A stretch of 64,000 nucleotides of DNA from Acetispira formosa (nom. nud.) (GCA_023525915.1 CP026657.1:3496001-3560000), one strand, 5' to 3'; positions 1 through 8,991 are shown, counted from the first letter of the stretch. Made by a program: numbers and translations. The notes: a model not told the origin generated them from the sequence alone.

Positions 1-328
1 ACATACGTGAACTACCACTCAGCCAATGAAGCCGCCTATAGAAAAATGCCACAACACAAGGTAAAATTGCCTATAGCACTTAAAGCGGAAGCAGTCTGAA
101 GCGTCGCCGCTTGTCTGAGCTTCGTACTCGAAGCGAGTTGCGGCGATGCGGGAAGGGGAAAGTTGAAGCCGACCCTGACCTCTTGGGGGTCCAGGGGGCT
201 CGCCCCCTGGCGCGGGTGGGGTCTGGGGTAGGGCCCGCGTGGGCCCTCCCCCAGCCGGAGTCCAGAGGGCGGAGCCCTTTGGTTGGCCCTTCGGGCCAAG
301 TCCTTTATCGCGCGGCCAAGGGCTGCAC
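1..328 (-). repeat. Structured 3'-end repeat, copy A (window-truncated)
   Basis: First of four copies of a GC-rich non-coding element; the others are at 30498-30930, 52507-52936 and 52937-53345. Read away from the tamA stop codon it has, in order, a GGCCC/GGGCC hairpin, a hairpin with GGGCCC arms, a CCAGGGGGC/GCCCCCTGG hairpin, then a conserved stretch around CGCAACTCGCTTCGAGTACG. It starts within about 20 bases of the tamA-homologue stop and is cut off by the window edge. Stems differ between copies by paired changes, which supports a folded RNA or cruciform rather than protein coding. The open frames through it are read-through of the repeat. Confidence 0.85.
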
Positions 329-341
329 ACTATTTCACTAT

Positions 342-2308
342 TTAAAAACTCTGCCCGATGCTGATGTAAGCCTGCCAGGCTGAGTCGTCTTTACGGCGAT
401 CCAGCGGAAACGCCACATCCGCCCGCACTGGACCTATCGGCGTATAGATTCTCAATCCCGCGCCCGCGCCCCACAAAAGATCGGAGAAGACATTCACGTC
501 CACATCGTCATAGACCATGCCGCCGTCAAGGAAGGTTACGAAACCAAGGGTTTCGGTAATTCTGAAACGTGTTTCCAGATTGGTCTCAAACTGGGATATG
601 CCGCCAAGTGGATCACGTTTTTCATTGCGCGGACCCACTGACTGATATTCATAGCCGCGCACCGAGCCGCCCCCGCCGCTGTAGAAACGCAGTGAACTGG
701 GCAGTTCCTGAGCCGCCTCCGCATCCCACACGGCCCCCCAGACCGCCCGGGCGGCCAGCACAAATTTTTCCGTGAACACCGGCACAAAGGCCTGTCCCTC
801 CAGGCGGGTGCGCACTACGGTGAAGTCTTTTTATAAGTGCCGGTGTAAGGGGCGACCTGGAATATCAAACGCTGGCCGCGTGTCGGATCCATGATGCTGT
901 TGGCATTGTCGTAAGTGGCCGAGATTGGCAGGCCCAACATGAAGAATTCCTTCTTCTCTTCGCCGGGGTCGGTCAGGGCGCCGCCTTCAACCGCTCCCAG
1001 GGCACTCACTTTCCACCGCCTGGAAATGCGGCGCTCAATACCGGCCGAGAGCGCGGCCGACCATAATTTATAGGCGTCGGTATCCTGATGCAGCACACCG
1101 CCCCTGGCGATGAAATCCTGTTTGGGATCCAGGAAGAAGGGGTAGCGATAGCTGGCGGTGAATTGCTGAAGGTCGGCCCACAGCGGCATATCCAGCCGGA
1201 GACGGTCACCGTGGCCGGTGAGGTTGCGATGTTCCCAATAACCGGTGACGCCGGGGCCGAAATCGGTGTCATAACTCAACATGCCGCCGATGGTCCGGGG
1301 CGGCGCTTCGGTGAGGCGCAGCCAGACCGGCCGCAGGCCGCCGGCCTCTCTCTGACGGTCGGGGCCGCCCTCAACCGTCTGAAACAGGCCCGACTGGCGC
1401 AGGCTGGTCAGATATTGCTCCACCAGATCCTGATTCCAGGGCTGGCCGATTTTCCAGGTGCGATAGGCTTTCAGATAATTATCGTCAACAATGCGCTTGC
1501 CCTGATATTTAATATCGCCCATGCGGGCGAAAGCGCGGGGCTTTATCCAGACGTCGGCGTCCAGAAGATGGGCGGGCGGCTCCAGCGTATAGCGAGTGGC
1601 CGTTATCTGGGCCCGCGGATAACCGCGATTGCGAAACGCCCGGGTCACCTGATTGACGGCCGCCAGCACCGCCGACGCCCTGGCTTCATCACCGGCGTTG
1701 AGGCCGACTTCCGCCAGCGTGGTCGGCGGCGGCTTCACATCGGTGGGGGCGGGCTCTTCAAGCGGGTCGGTCAGGATAACGCTGGTGGCGCCCACATGGT
1801 ATCTTTGCCCTGGAGTAAATTTCACTACCGCCTTGAGAGTGTTTTCTCCGGCCGGCTCCAGTGTGCCGGCGGCCTGGCCATCATAATAACCCTGGCTGTG
1901 AAGTATATCCTGGCCGTCCTGCTCCACCGATACCCGCAGCCTTTGCTCCAGAGTGGTCAGGGACGTCCGCCCCTCACCCTCGCGGTTCATGACGGCCAGA
2001 CGGCTGGCTTTTTCAAACAACTCACAAAGATCCTCATCCGGTGAGGAGCATTCTATTGTAACTGTATATTGTTTTTCATCGTTTGGAGTGGCGTTTTGCA
2101 GGGAGCGGGCCTTTTGGCTCAGTTCAGGCGGAACATTAGGTGCGGGGATGGTGGCGTGGAGGTCCGGCCCGGCTGAGCGGGGAGCCTCTCTATCGCCGCC
2201 CAGAAGCGGCCGGACGGCCTCCTGTTCGACAGAGTGAAAAAACCCGCAGCCGCTGAGGTGCATGGTTATCATAAAAACCGCCAGGATTTTATAAATACTG
2301 GTGGGCAT
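342..2308 (-). pseudogene. tamA: TamA/BamA-family outer-membrane protein, interrupted by a frameshift
   Basis: Homologue of the TamA/Omp85 family: periplasmic POTRA repeats followed by an outer-membrane 16-strand barrel involved in export or insertion of envelope proteins. The reading frame from 2308 carries an N-terminal signal sequence ending in a lipobox (LSGC, Cys21), POTRA-like segments to about residue 340 and the first barrel strands, then stops at 815-817. The remaining barrel, with the typical terminal phenylalanine, continues in another frame to 342. The switch lies at a five-base A run (828-832 on the given strand). One extra A would restore a continuous protein of about 655 residues. 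This could be a real inactivation, a sequencing error or ribosomal slippage. The lipobox is odd for a TamA. No tamB is visible; the gene end faces the window edge and repeat copy A. Confidence 0.8.
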
Positions 2309-2374
2309 TAAAGGCCGCTCCTTAAATATAGATCATTTAATGAATACCAACACTCACTTCTCAACGCCTGTTCA

Positions 2375-2446
2375 GGGCAGATTGACCGTGCGCCGGTAAA
2401 ATTTTCTGGACATGACCGGCAGTGAACTGCCCGGACGTATTTTTTC
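2375..2446 (+). other. Candidate structured RNA or terminator-like hairpin
   Basis: The intergenic space between the zinc-ribbon gene and the tamA homologue (2309-2581) holds a nested inverted repeat: outer arms GGGCAG/CTGCCC (2375-2380 and 2427-2432), inner arms GCCGGT/ACCGGC, then a TATTTTTTC run on the plus strand. No plus-strand gene precedes it, so it is either a small plus-strand RNA end or, on the minus strand, folded leader of the tamA homologue. Nothing else recognisable lies in this gap. Confidence 0.3.
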
Positions 2447-2581
2447 AATAAAATAAACTTTTAGACTTATGCGTGCCTAACCGTAAACTAAAAAGAACCA
2501 TCCTCAGGGAGACGGCGATATATTTACAACAGATAAACCATGCCCGTAATTCTTCAAATAACGGATAAATAATTGCGGATT

Positions 2582-3103
2582 TTATTCCGATGGCTCAGGC
2601 TGCCTTTTGGTGCCAAGAACGCCGTCTCTCAGCTTCTGCTGATCGTTGACATTGTCAATAACTTCCTGGCTCTTGTTCAAAATGATGTGGGGCTGAAGCA
2701 TCAGCGGCCCGTCATCCAGCTCTTCAAAAGGATTTGATGAAATTTTGCCCGGAGCGTCAGTCAGGCTGTCGAAAGTGGCCAAGGCTTCGCCTATTTCTGA
2801 ATCCGGCACTGATGCGGCTGTGGGCGGAAGAGCCGGGGCGGAAGCGGCCATGGGTTCTTCTTTGGAATTAAACAGAAATATTACAGCCAGAACAACCACC
2901 GCCGCCAGCACAGCGCCGCCAATCAGCCAGAGCCGCAGAGGGCCGCCTTCAGCCTCATCAGCTTCGGAGGGCGGTTTGGTGCCGGTGCGGAAATCATAGC
3001 GGCACTTCGGGCAGGAGTCGGCCGGGAGCTGAACATGGGCCGCACAGGAAGGGCAGCGGATTTGGGGGGCCGCTTTCGGGGCTGTCTGACTGGCGTCACT
3101 CAT
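2582..3103 (-). CDS. Zinc-ribbon single-pass membrane protein, unknown function
   Basis: 173 residues. An N-terminal zinc ribbon with paired CPSC (about 18-21) and CPKC (about 32-35) cysteines is followed by an acidic linker, one transmembrane helix (about 57-77, AVLAAVVVLAVIFLF) and a periplasmic or extracytoplasmic tail of about 95 residues with no recognised domain. The topology (cytosolic ribbon, single helix, disordered Ala/Pro tail) is common among small uncharacterised proteobacterial proteins. A GGAG about 12 bases upstream supports the ATG. The gene is transcribed alone toward tamA across a 270-base gap. No function can be assigned. Confidence 0.8.
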   Translation of the reverse strand: MSDASQTAPKAAPQIRCPSCAAHVQLPADSCPKCRYDFRTGTKPPSEADEAEGGPLRLWLIGGAVLAAVVVLAVIFLFNSKEEPMAASAPALPPTAASVPDSEIGEALATFDSLTDAPGKISSNPFEELDDGPLMLQPHIILNKSQEVIDNVNDQQKLRDGVLGTKRQPEPSE

Positions 3104-3221
3104 GGCTTATGCTCCATTCCATCGTATGCTTATAAAATTCCATAATTTCCAATTATATATATTTTTTGCCCGGATACAAACTAAATTTGGCCGCCGGAAC
3201 AGCCTGCGTCCCTACAGGCTG

Positions 3222-4562
3222 TTATTGGCCGCTGGATTTGGTTGAAGGATCGGGGGCCGGTCCCCAGTGGCCGTTGCCATAAGCCTGGCTCAAATAGAAC
3301 AGATCCGGGGCCATGTGCATTTTCGGCTGATAATGCACCGGCGCGGATAAAAGGGTGGGAAAGCCCTTCATGTCATAGAGGTGTCGTGACAAGTTGGTCT
3401 TGCTCTGTCCGGTGTCCAGGCTCAGGGCCCTGGCCAGAACCTGCCCCTGGGCGAAGCCCAGATAGGCCTGGTAGCTGATGTCCAGCCCTTTGGGGCCATA
3501 GCGGCGGAACAGGTTTTCATAGGCCGGCGCAATCTCCTGGCTGGGTTTGAGGACGGCTGGAAAGATAATCCCGTTCCAGGCCCCGCTGGATATGACCACC
3601 AGATTGCGGTTGGTAGCGTTGAGGGAATTGGTCAGAAAAAGCGCTTCCGGCATTCTGGAGCGGGCCGCTTTCACAAAAGCGGCCGCCGGTCCGTGGGTCA
3701 GCCAGACGATAACCGCACCGCCGCTTTCAACGTGATCGACCAGATAAGACCAATCGACGAAATCGAGATTGACCGGGGCCCGCCTCAGTTCCAGCCCCAT
3801 TTTGCTGGCCATTTCTCTGGCTTCGGCGGCCATGGCCTGATCATGGGGCACGTTGTAATAGACCAGGAAGATGGGACGGTCCTCTTTCTTGGGGCTGGCC
3901 GCATAAGTTTTTTGAATATAGCCCAGGAGGGCCTCCATCTCCAGATTCCAGGGCGGCAGAATGGCGAAGGGATCGGATGATTCACCCCGGTACATGCTTT
4001 TCTCATTGGACCAGGGGCCCAGCCAGGGGCGGCCGAGGCTGCGGAAATAATCAGCCGCTTCCTCAGCTTTAATATTAACCGGGCCGCCGACAACAGCCAC
4101 CACGTTGGGATCGGCCAGCCGTGAGGCCAGGTTTTGAGGAAAATCGGAAGACAGCTCATCAGTGTTCAGGCTGATGATATTAAGGGGGCGGCCATTGACG
4201 CCGCCGTTGGCATTGAACATGCCGGCGGTGGTTTTCAGCCCGCCCAGCGCCTCATACCACAGGGCCGAAGGCCCGGAGGTCGGGGCCCAACTGACTATAT
4301 CGATGGGTTGACTCTCCGCCCCGGCCGGAACGGCAGTCAGCGTCAAAATCATAAAAAGAAGTATTCGCAAAGAAAAAAGCGTAGTTTTGGTGATTTCAAC
4401 TTTAGCCTTTTTCCGTAAACTGGCTTCCGTTGGCCGGGCAAAAAATGGAATTTTTGCTCGGCGGGCAGCTTGATCGGTTTCAAAACCAGTCTCTGACGCT
4501 CCGTCTCGCTGCCACTCGACCTCCCTGAATGAGTCGGTGCGAGTTATTAGAAATGCTGGCAT
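3222..4562 (-). CDS. Periplasmic amino-acid-type ABC substrate-binding protein with MITE-derived N-terminus
   Basis: From the signal-like segment onward this is a Leu/Ile/Val-binding-protein-type periplasmic receptor (Peripla_BP_6 fold): IDIVSWAPTSGPSALWYEALGG, NANGGVNGRPL and a bilobal layout of about 380 residues. The ATG at 4560-4562 has a GGAG eight bases upstream, but the next 57 codons (4559-4389) are a decayed copy of the 174-bp repeat read in frame. Directly after it come KTTLFSLRILLFMILTLTAV and PAGAES. Joining the ATG to that AAA codon would recreate a textbook signal peptide (MKTTLFSL...PAGA). An alternative start is TTG at 4368-4370, without a visible ribosome site. No permease or ATPase genes adjoin it, so it is an orphan receptor or a sensor partner. 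Whether the extended protein is still exported is uncertain. Confidence 0.8.
   Translation of the reverse strand: MPAFLITRTDSFREVEWQRDGASETGFETDQAARRAKIPFFARPTEASLRKKAKVEITKTTLFSLRILLFMILTLTAVPAGAESQPIDIVSWAPTSGPSALWYEALGGLKTTAGMFNANGGVNGRPLNIISLNTDELSSDFPQNLASRLADPNVVAVVGGPVNIKAEEAADYFRSLGRPWLGPWSNEKSMYRGESSDPFAILPPWNLEMEALLGYIQKTYAASPKKEDRPIFLVYYNVPHDQAMAAEAREMASKMGLELRRAPVNLDFVDWSYLVDHVESGGAVIVWLTHGPAAAFVKAARSRMPEALFLTNSLNATNRNLVVISSGAWNGIIFPAVLKPSQEIAPAYENLFRRYGPKGLDISYQAYLGFAQGQVLARALSLDTGQSKTNLSRHLYDMKGFPTLLSAPVHYQPKMHMAPDLFYLSQAYGNGHWGPAPDPSTKSSGQ
4388..4559 (+). repeat. Decayed 174-bp MITE-like copy inside the binding-protein gene
   Basis: Carries the family core (AACCAGTCTCTGACGCTCCG at 4480-4499), the accumulated Lys/Phe-type hairpin with 'aaaaaatggaatttttgc' in place of the usual 'caaaaagcgtggtttttg', and a right end TTATTAGAAATGCTG matching the family terminus. 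The left end (TGGTGATTTC...) is only loosely conserved and no target duplication is left, so this is an old copy. It is 171 bases between host codons, a multiple of three, and has no stop in the host frame. Confidence 0.75.
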
Positions 4563-4798
4563 CAATTGATCTCCGGGAAATTATATGATAGAAAAAGATC
4601 TTCTACCGGCACACGGTCAATCTGCCGTGAGCGGGCTGGTTGCCGGTACGGGGGGTGTACCGTTAACGTTAATAACGGGGCGTGCGGAAATATGAAATAC
4701 GCCAATTTTGTATTATAATACACAATGGCTCTAATTAAAAGAGCCGCATACATGCCCTCGCGGCGGATGTCCTGATATAATTGAAAAGGGGTTAAAAT

Positions 4799-5197
4799 AT
4801 GACTATTAATGAGCTTTTCCACAATCTTCAGGAGCGGGCCGGGCGTTTAACCCTGTCCCCGGATTTGGCGGCTGTGATTGCTTTCAACATCACCGGCTCT
4901 GAGCCGGCCCAGTGGCATGGCCGGGTGGAAGGCGGCAGGGCCGTTCTGTGTGACGGCCAGACGGACTCCGCCGATATAACGGTCAGCGCGGCCAGTGAAG
5001 TGGCTATTGGCCTTTTCGAAAAAAAGATTAATCCCATGGCGGCTTTTATGACCGGCAAAATCAAGGTTCGAGGTGACAAATCAAAAATCGGCCTGATAAA
5101 AACCCTCTTAATGGGCCGGGCCGCCGGGCAGAGCCCGGACCCCACCGGGCAGAGCCCGGACCCCACCGGGCAGGGCCCGGACCCCACGTCTAGGTGA
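4799..5197 (+). CDS. SCP2 sterol-carrier-domain protein with repeat-derived tail
   Basis: 132 residues. Residues 1-108 match the SCP-2 lipid-binding fold (ITGSEPAQWHGRVEGG, DITVSAASEVAIGLFEKKINPMAAFMTGKIKVRGD), a small hydrophobic-pocket protein that binds lipids or acyl-CoA; the ligand here is unknown. The last 22 residues (GQSPDPT repeated three times, then SR) are encoded by 21-bp tandem repeats that form the outer arm of the palindromic element at 5127-5397, and the TGA stop is also supplied by the element. The original C-terminus was therefore replaced. GGGG seven bases before the ATG is the likely ribosome site. TATAAT near 4714 is a possible -10 box. It is convergent with the next gene. 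Confidence 0.85.
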   Translation: MTINELFHNLQERAGRLTLSPDLAAVIAFNITGSEPAQWHGRVEGGRAVLCDGQTDSADITVSAASEVAIGLFEKKINPMAAFMTGKIKVRGDKSKIGLIKTLLMGRAAGQSPDPTGQSPDPTGQGPDPTSR

Positions 5198-5397
5198 GGG
5201 TTTCCCTGGGGCGCTGGTTTTGGCGGCCATCATCGTATTAAGAGCGTGCCCCCCCGGCTATGGATGCGGCCATGGCTGAGGGGGCCACGCTCTTAATACG
5301 ATGATGGCCGCCAAAATTATCTATTACGGGAAGGACTCACCCAGACATGGGGTCCGGGCCCCGCCCGGTGGGGTCCGGGCCCCGCCCGGCGGTTAGA
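5127..5397. repeat. Palindromic element, full two-armed copy with 21-bp tandem ends
   Basis: Outer ends are tandem 21-bp units (unit GGGCAGAGCCCGGACCCCAC + C; three on the left at 5127-5189, two inverted on the right at 5352-5393). Inside are inverted arms containing GGCGGCCATCATCGTATTAA and GAGCGTG, facing each other around a 25-base centre. Single-armed relatives are at 12753-12840, 23195-23300 and 59645-59722. The element forms the 3' ends of both convergent neighbours, the SCP2 gene and the acidic-protein gene. It could act as a bidirectional terminator. Confidence 0.85.
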
Positions 5398-6604
5398 CTT
5401 GGTCGTCTATCAGGTTGCCGCTGTCTTCGCCGCCGGCCAGCTTTTTGAATTGCCTCATCAGCGGCGATTCGTCAGAAGACTCTTTAGCTTCCGTTTCTTC
5501 CGCTTTGGCTTTCACCCGGTTGTCTCGTACATAAGACACATCATCACGGTTGCCGTATTTCCATTTTGTGGAAAAAGTTACCTCCGCCTGGCCGCCTTCT
5601 TCCGAAGACACGCCCGAATTGATGGTCCAGCCCTCAAACTCAACGTTGCCAAACAGGTTGCTGTTGATTTTTGATGAATTGTTGATGGCCATTTTTACAT
5701 CGCCATTAAGATACTGTTCAAGCTTGGCCACATCAGCGGCCCGGTCCGGCGAGTTTTCCAGGGCCTTATTTATGGCCATGTCCACCGTATTCATGAAGTC
5801 CGCATGTTTCGACTGGCTTTCAACATAGCTGGCCGCTTCTTCACTGCCCATATCATTGCGCAAAAAATCAACCATATCATCCACGGTGTCCTGACCGATA
5901 TCCTTCAAGGTAAAAGATGAAGAGCCTCTAAGGGCATCCTCGGCCGCTTCCGGCGTCCCTTCCAGGAAGAGCTGACCGCTTTCGCCCTCTTTTTCAATTT
6001 CAACGTCAACTTCACGCCAGTTGCCCTTTTCATCAAAACCCATGACCTTGGCCTTGTCGCCTTTTTCGTTGGTTTCCCCCTCCAGACCGAAAAAATCATT
6101 GATGGCCCGGCTCAGGCTTTTGGTTTTGTCAGACTTGCCCTCTTCCAGGTTCGCGCCGAGATCCTCATTGAGTTCCTCATAAAATTCCGCCTTCTGGCGG
6201 CTGGTGCCAGACTGGGAAGCATGCCGGACAGCGTCGCTGACCGTCTCGGTGACAGATTCAAGCGAAAATCCCTTCTGGTCGAGATCTTTGAGGATTTTGC
6301 TCATGGCCGCGTTTCCGGCTTCCTGGCCAAAAGTATCCTTGACCTTGGCCACCGTAGCGGTGATACTGTCTACCAGGGCTTGGGCGTCTTCCTGCGATGA
6401 ACCGGAGGCCAGCCCTGATCTTTGCGAATGCTCAAGACGGTTCATCAGCGATTCTTTAAAGTTGCTGTAAACGCCCTTCCGCCCGGCGCTTCCGCCGGTC
6501 TGGGCTGAATCGCTGTTGTCAATGCTCATGCCTCCGCTCGAAGTGGAGCGGCCTTTGACATACATGTTTTCAGTATTGGCTGTTGTTGAACCGTTGATCT
6601 GCAT
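5393..6604 (-). CDS. Acidic, Ser/Asp/Glu-rich protein of unknown function
   Basis: 403 residues, no signal peptide or membrane helix. The N-terminal 45 residues are polar and probably disordered (MQINGSTTANTENMYVKG, then Ser/Gly-rich). The centre is helical and acidic, and residues 300-360 look beta-rich (NVEFEGWTINSGVSSEEGGQAEVTFSTKWKYG). The C-terminus is again charged. The short MQINGS-type start resembles that of several small flagellar- or envelope-associated bacterial proteins, but no family was recognised. The start is well supported by AAGGAGG a few bases before the ATG (6605-6620). It is transcribed alone; the stop codon TAA is formed where the palindromic element begins. Confidence 0.75.
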   Translation of the reverse strand: MQINGSTTANTENMYVKGRSTSSGGMSIDNSDSAQTGGSAGRKGVYSNFKESLMNRLEHSQRSGLASGSSQEDAQALVDSITATVAKVKDTFGQEAGNAAMSKILKDLDQKGFSLESVTETVSDAVRHASQSGTSRQKAEFYEELNEDLGANLEEGKSDKTKSLSRAINDFFGLEGETNEKGDKAKVMGFDEKGNWREVDVEIEKEGESGQLFLEGTPEAAEDALRGSSSFTLKDIGQDTVDDMVDFLRNDMGSEEAASYVESQSKHADFMNTVDMAINKALENSPDRAADVAKLEQYLNGDVKMAINNSSKINSNLFGNVEFEGWTINSGVSSEEGGQAEVTFSTKWKYGNRDDVSYVRDNRVKAKAEETEAKESSDESPLMRQFKKLAGGEDSGNLIDDQV

Positions 6605-6717
6605 TTGCGTCCTCCTTGACTGCGGTAAAAATACGGCCGTTATTCTTATCGGCAGATTATGGCGGCATATGAAACGTAATTATTTTTTAGGTCAGAAGGC
6701 TTGTGTTTTGAAATAAC

Positions 6718-8955
6718 ATGAAGAAACTATTCGTAATATGTGCTTCCATAGCCGGGCTTCTGGCGGCCGCCCCATTTCTTTTATGGGTTTTCCTGGGTTT
6801 TTTTCAGAATCCTCTGGCCGAGCCCGGCAGCTGGGATTGGACGGTGAGGGTGACTGACCGTGAGGGCCGTCTGCTGAAGGAATTCCTGCCGCCCGGACCG
6901 GCCCGGCGTGAGGCACTGGCGCTGGAAGACTTCAGCCCCGGTCTGGTCAAGGCCGTGCTGGCTGCCGAGGATAAACGCTTCTTCTCCCATCCGGGCGTCG
7001 ATCCCCTGGCCATGATCAGGGCGGCCGGCCTGAATATCAGAAACGGACGCATCGTCAGCGGGGGCTCCACCATAACCATGCAGTTGGCTCGCATGGGCCG
7101 TGGATTGTATCCGGGCCCCCGCACTGCCGGCCGCAAGATCAGGGAGATGTGGTGGGCTCTGCTGATTGAGCGCCACAACAGCAAAGAAGTGATATTAACT
7201 GAATATCTGAACCGGGCCCCCTGCGGCAACCTGACTGAAGGATTTGGGGCGGCGGCCCGTTTTTATCTGAACAAGCCCGCCGCCGATCTCTCCTTCTCGG
7301 AATCCGCCTTTCTGGCCGCGCTGCCGGCTTCGCCCGGTGCCCTGAACCCCTATAAGGACCCGCGCCCGGCCCTGGCCCGCCGGGCCGTTATTCTGGAGCG
7401 CATGGCCGCGTTGGGCTCCATCAGCGTTGAAGAACTGGCCAGGGCCAGGGTGGAGCCGCTGAACCTCAATAAATTGGGGTCGACTTTCAACGCGCCCCAC
7501 TTTGTCAACAGGATTCGTCGTGATTTCGGGCCGGAACCGCCGGAAGTCATAACCACTACTCTGGATTTGGAGCTGCAGCGGAAGCTGGAAGGGCTGGCCG
7601 AAGACACGGTGGAGAATTTCAGGCATCTGGGCCTGAGCCAGGCGGCGGTGGTGGTTATGAATCTGCCGAAGCGTGAAGTGCTGGCCTGGGTGGGGTCCGC
7701 CGACTTTTTTAACACCCCGGACGGCCAGAACGACGGCGTAACCGCCCTGCGTCAGCCCGGCTCGGCCCTGAAGCCTTTTCTCTATGCCGTGGCCCTGGAG
7801 GAGGGCGTGATAACCCCGGCCAGCCTTCTGGATGACCGCCCGGCTGATTTTCGGGCCTTGAGCGGCAGTTTCAGCCCGGCCAATTACAGCGGCACCTTTC
7901 ATGGACCGGTCTCGGCCCGGCTGGCCCTGGCCAGCTCCCTGAACCTTCCGGCCGTCCGCCTGGCTTCGGCCGTGGGTGTTTCCGTGCTTCTGGACAGATT
8001 CAGGGCGCTGGGCCTGGATTCCCTGAACCGTGAGGCCGATTATTATGGATTGGGTCTGGTTTTGGGTGGAGGGGAAGTTGACCTTTTGAGCTTGACAGGC
8101 GCCTATGCCGCTCTGGCCGACGGCGGCCGGCTTTTGCCGCCGGTGACCTTTTTTTCAGCCGGGAGGGAGGGCCTCAGCAGGGCCAGGCAGGTTTTTGAGC
8201 CGGGCACAGCTTTCATTATTTCCGACATTTTGCGTGATGACCGGGCCAGGGCCACGGGCTTCGGACCGCGCGGCGTGTTGGCCACGCCCTATCCGTCATC
8301 GGTTAAAACGGGCACCAGCAAAAATTTCCGCGATAACTGGTGCATAGGCTACACCGGAGACTTTGTGGTGGGCGTGTGGGCCGGTAATTTTGACGCTGAT
8401 CCAATGGAAAAGGTATCGGGGGTGACCGGCGCCGGGACTCTCTGGCGGCTGGCGGCCGATCTATTGGCCGAAGCTTATCCGCCAGACAGGTTCCAGCCCG
8501 GACCGGACATTCTGGCCCGCAAGGTTTGTCCGGCCAGCGGTTTGTTGGCCGGGCCGGAATGTCCCAATACGATGCGTGAGTTTTTTCTGGCCGGCCGGCC
8601 GTTGCCTCATATTTGCCGCCATGCCGCCCTCAATCTGGAAACTTATGCCGCACCGGTAATTGGTGAGGAGACGGCTTTTGGATTGATCAGGCCGCTGAAT
8701 GGGGAGGAATATGCTTTTGACCCAGGTTTGGCGGAGGAGGTTCAGCATATTAAATCGCTGGCCAGGAGTGTTCCGGGAGTGGACGAATTGGTGTGGCGGC
8801 TGAACGGCCGGGAGATCGGACGGAGCAAAGTATCCGGTTCAGAACTGAAGACCTGCCTTGTGCCTGTAATAAGGGGCAGGATGGCCTTGGAACTGGCGGG
8901 GTTCAGCAATGGCCGTGAGGTGCGTGTGAGCCGGGTTGGCTTTATTGTGCATTAG
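6718..8955 (+). CDS. pbpC: Penicillin-binding protein 1C (bifunctional peptidoglycan synthase)
   Basis: 745 residues, inner-membrane anchored by a helix at about 5-25. The glycosyltransferase domain (about 50-230) has AAEDKRFFSHPGVDP with the catalytic Glu, GGSTITMQLAR and EYLNRAPCG. The transpeptidase domain (about 290-560) has the nucleophile in SALK (Ser349, Lys352), an SLN triad in ASSLNLPAV, and KTGTS. The C-terminal about 80 residues match the PBP1C-specific beta domain (biPBP_C), after a cysteine-containing linker (KVCPASGLLAGPECP). The family polymerises and cross-links peptidoglycan in the periplasm. It stands alone: its partner alpha-2-macroglobulin gene (yfhM), common in other bacteria, is not next to it. 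The SRP RNA gene is convergent just downstream. Confidence 0.95.
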   Translation: MKKLFVICASIAGLLAAAPFLLWVFLGFFQNPLAEPGSWDWTVRVTDREGRLLKEFLPPGPARREALALEDFSPGLVKAVLAAEDKRFFSHPGVDPLAMIRAAGLNIRNGRIVSGGSTITMQLARMGRGLYPGPRTAGRKIREMWWALLIERHNSKEVILTEYLNRAPCGNLTEGFGAAARFYLNKPAADLSFSESAFLAALPASPGALNPYKDPRPALARRAVILERMAALGSISVEELARARVEPLNLNKLGSTFNAPHFVNRIRRDFGPEPPEVITTTLDLELQRKLEGLAEDTVENFRHLGLSQAAVVVMNLPKREVLAWVGSADFFNTPDGQNDGVTALRQPGSALKPFLYAVALEEGVITPASLLDDRPADFRALSGSFSPANYSGTFHGPVSARLALASSLNLPAVRLASAVGVSVLLDRFRALGLDSLNREADYYGLGLVLGGGEVDLLSLTGAYAALADGGRLLPPVTFFSAGREGLSRARQVFEPGTAFIISDILRDDRARATGFGPRGVLATPYPSSVKTGTSKNFRDNWCIGYTGDFVVGVWAGNFDADPMEKVSGVTGAGTLWRLAADLLAEAYPPDRFQPGPDILARKVCPASGLLAGPECPNTMREFFLAGRPLPHICRHAALNLETYAAPVIGEETAFGLIRPLNGEEYAFDPGLAEEVQHIKSLARSVPGVDELVWRLNGREIGRSKVSGSELKTCLVPVIRGRMALELAGFSNGREVRVSRVGFIVH

Positions 8956-8991
8956 GGCGGGGGGCTGTTGGACTGAGTTGGCTGAAAAAAA

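Noticed and set aside
111-383. Frames through the structured repeats (also near 30529, 52535 and 53052)
   Set aside because: Translations such as the SELRTRSELRRCGK type recur only because the repeat recurs. No ribosome sites; stems covary as nucleic acid.
1088-2044. Long plus-strand reading frame of 318 codons
   Set aside because: Lies wholly antisense to the TamA homologue, lacks a ribosome site and has the composition of a shadow frame.
4562-4822. Minus-strand 86-codon frame
   Set aside because: Overlaps the SCP2 start and intergenic DNA, no ribosome site, no domain.
7195-7902. Minus-strand 235-codon frame
   Set aside because: Fully inside pbpC on the opposite strand.
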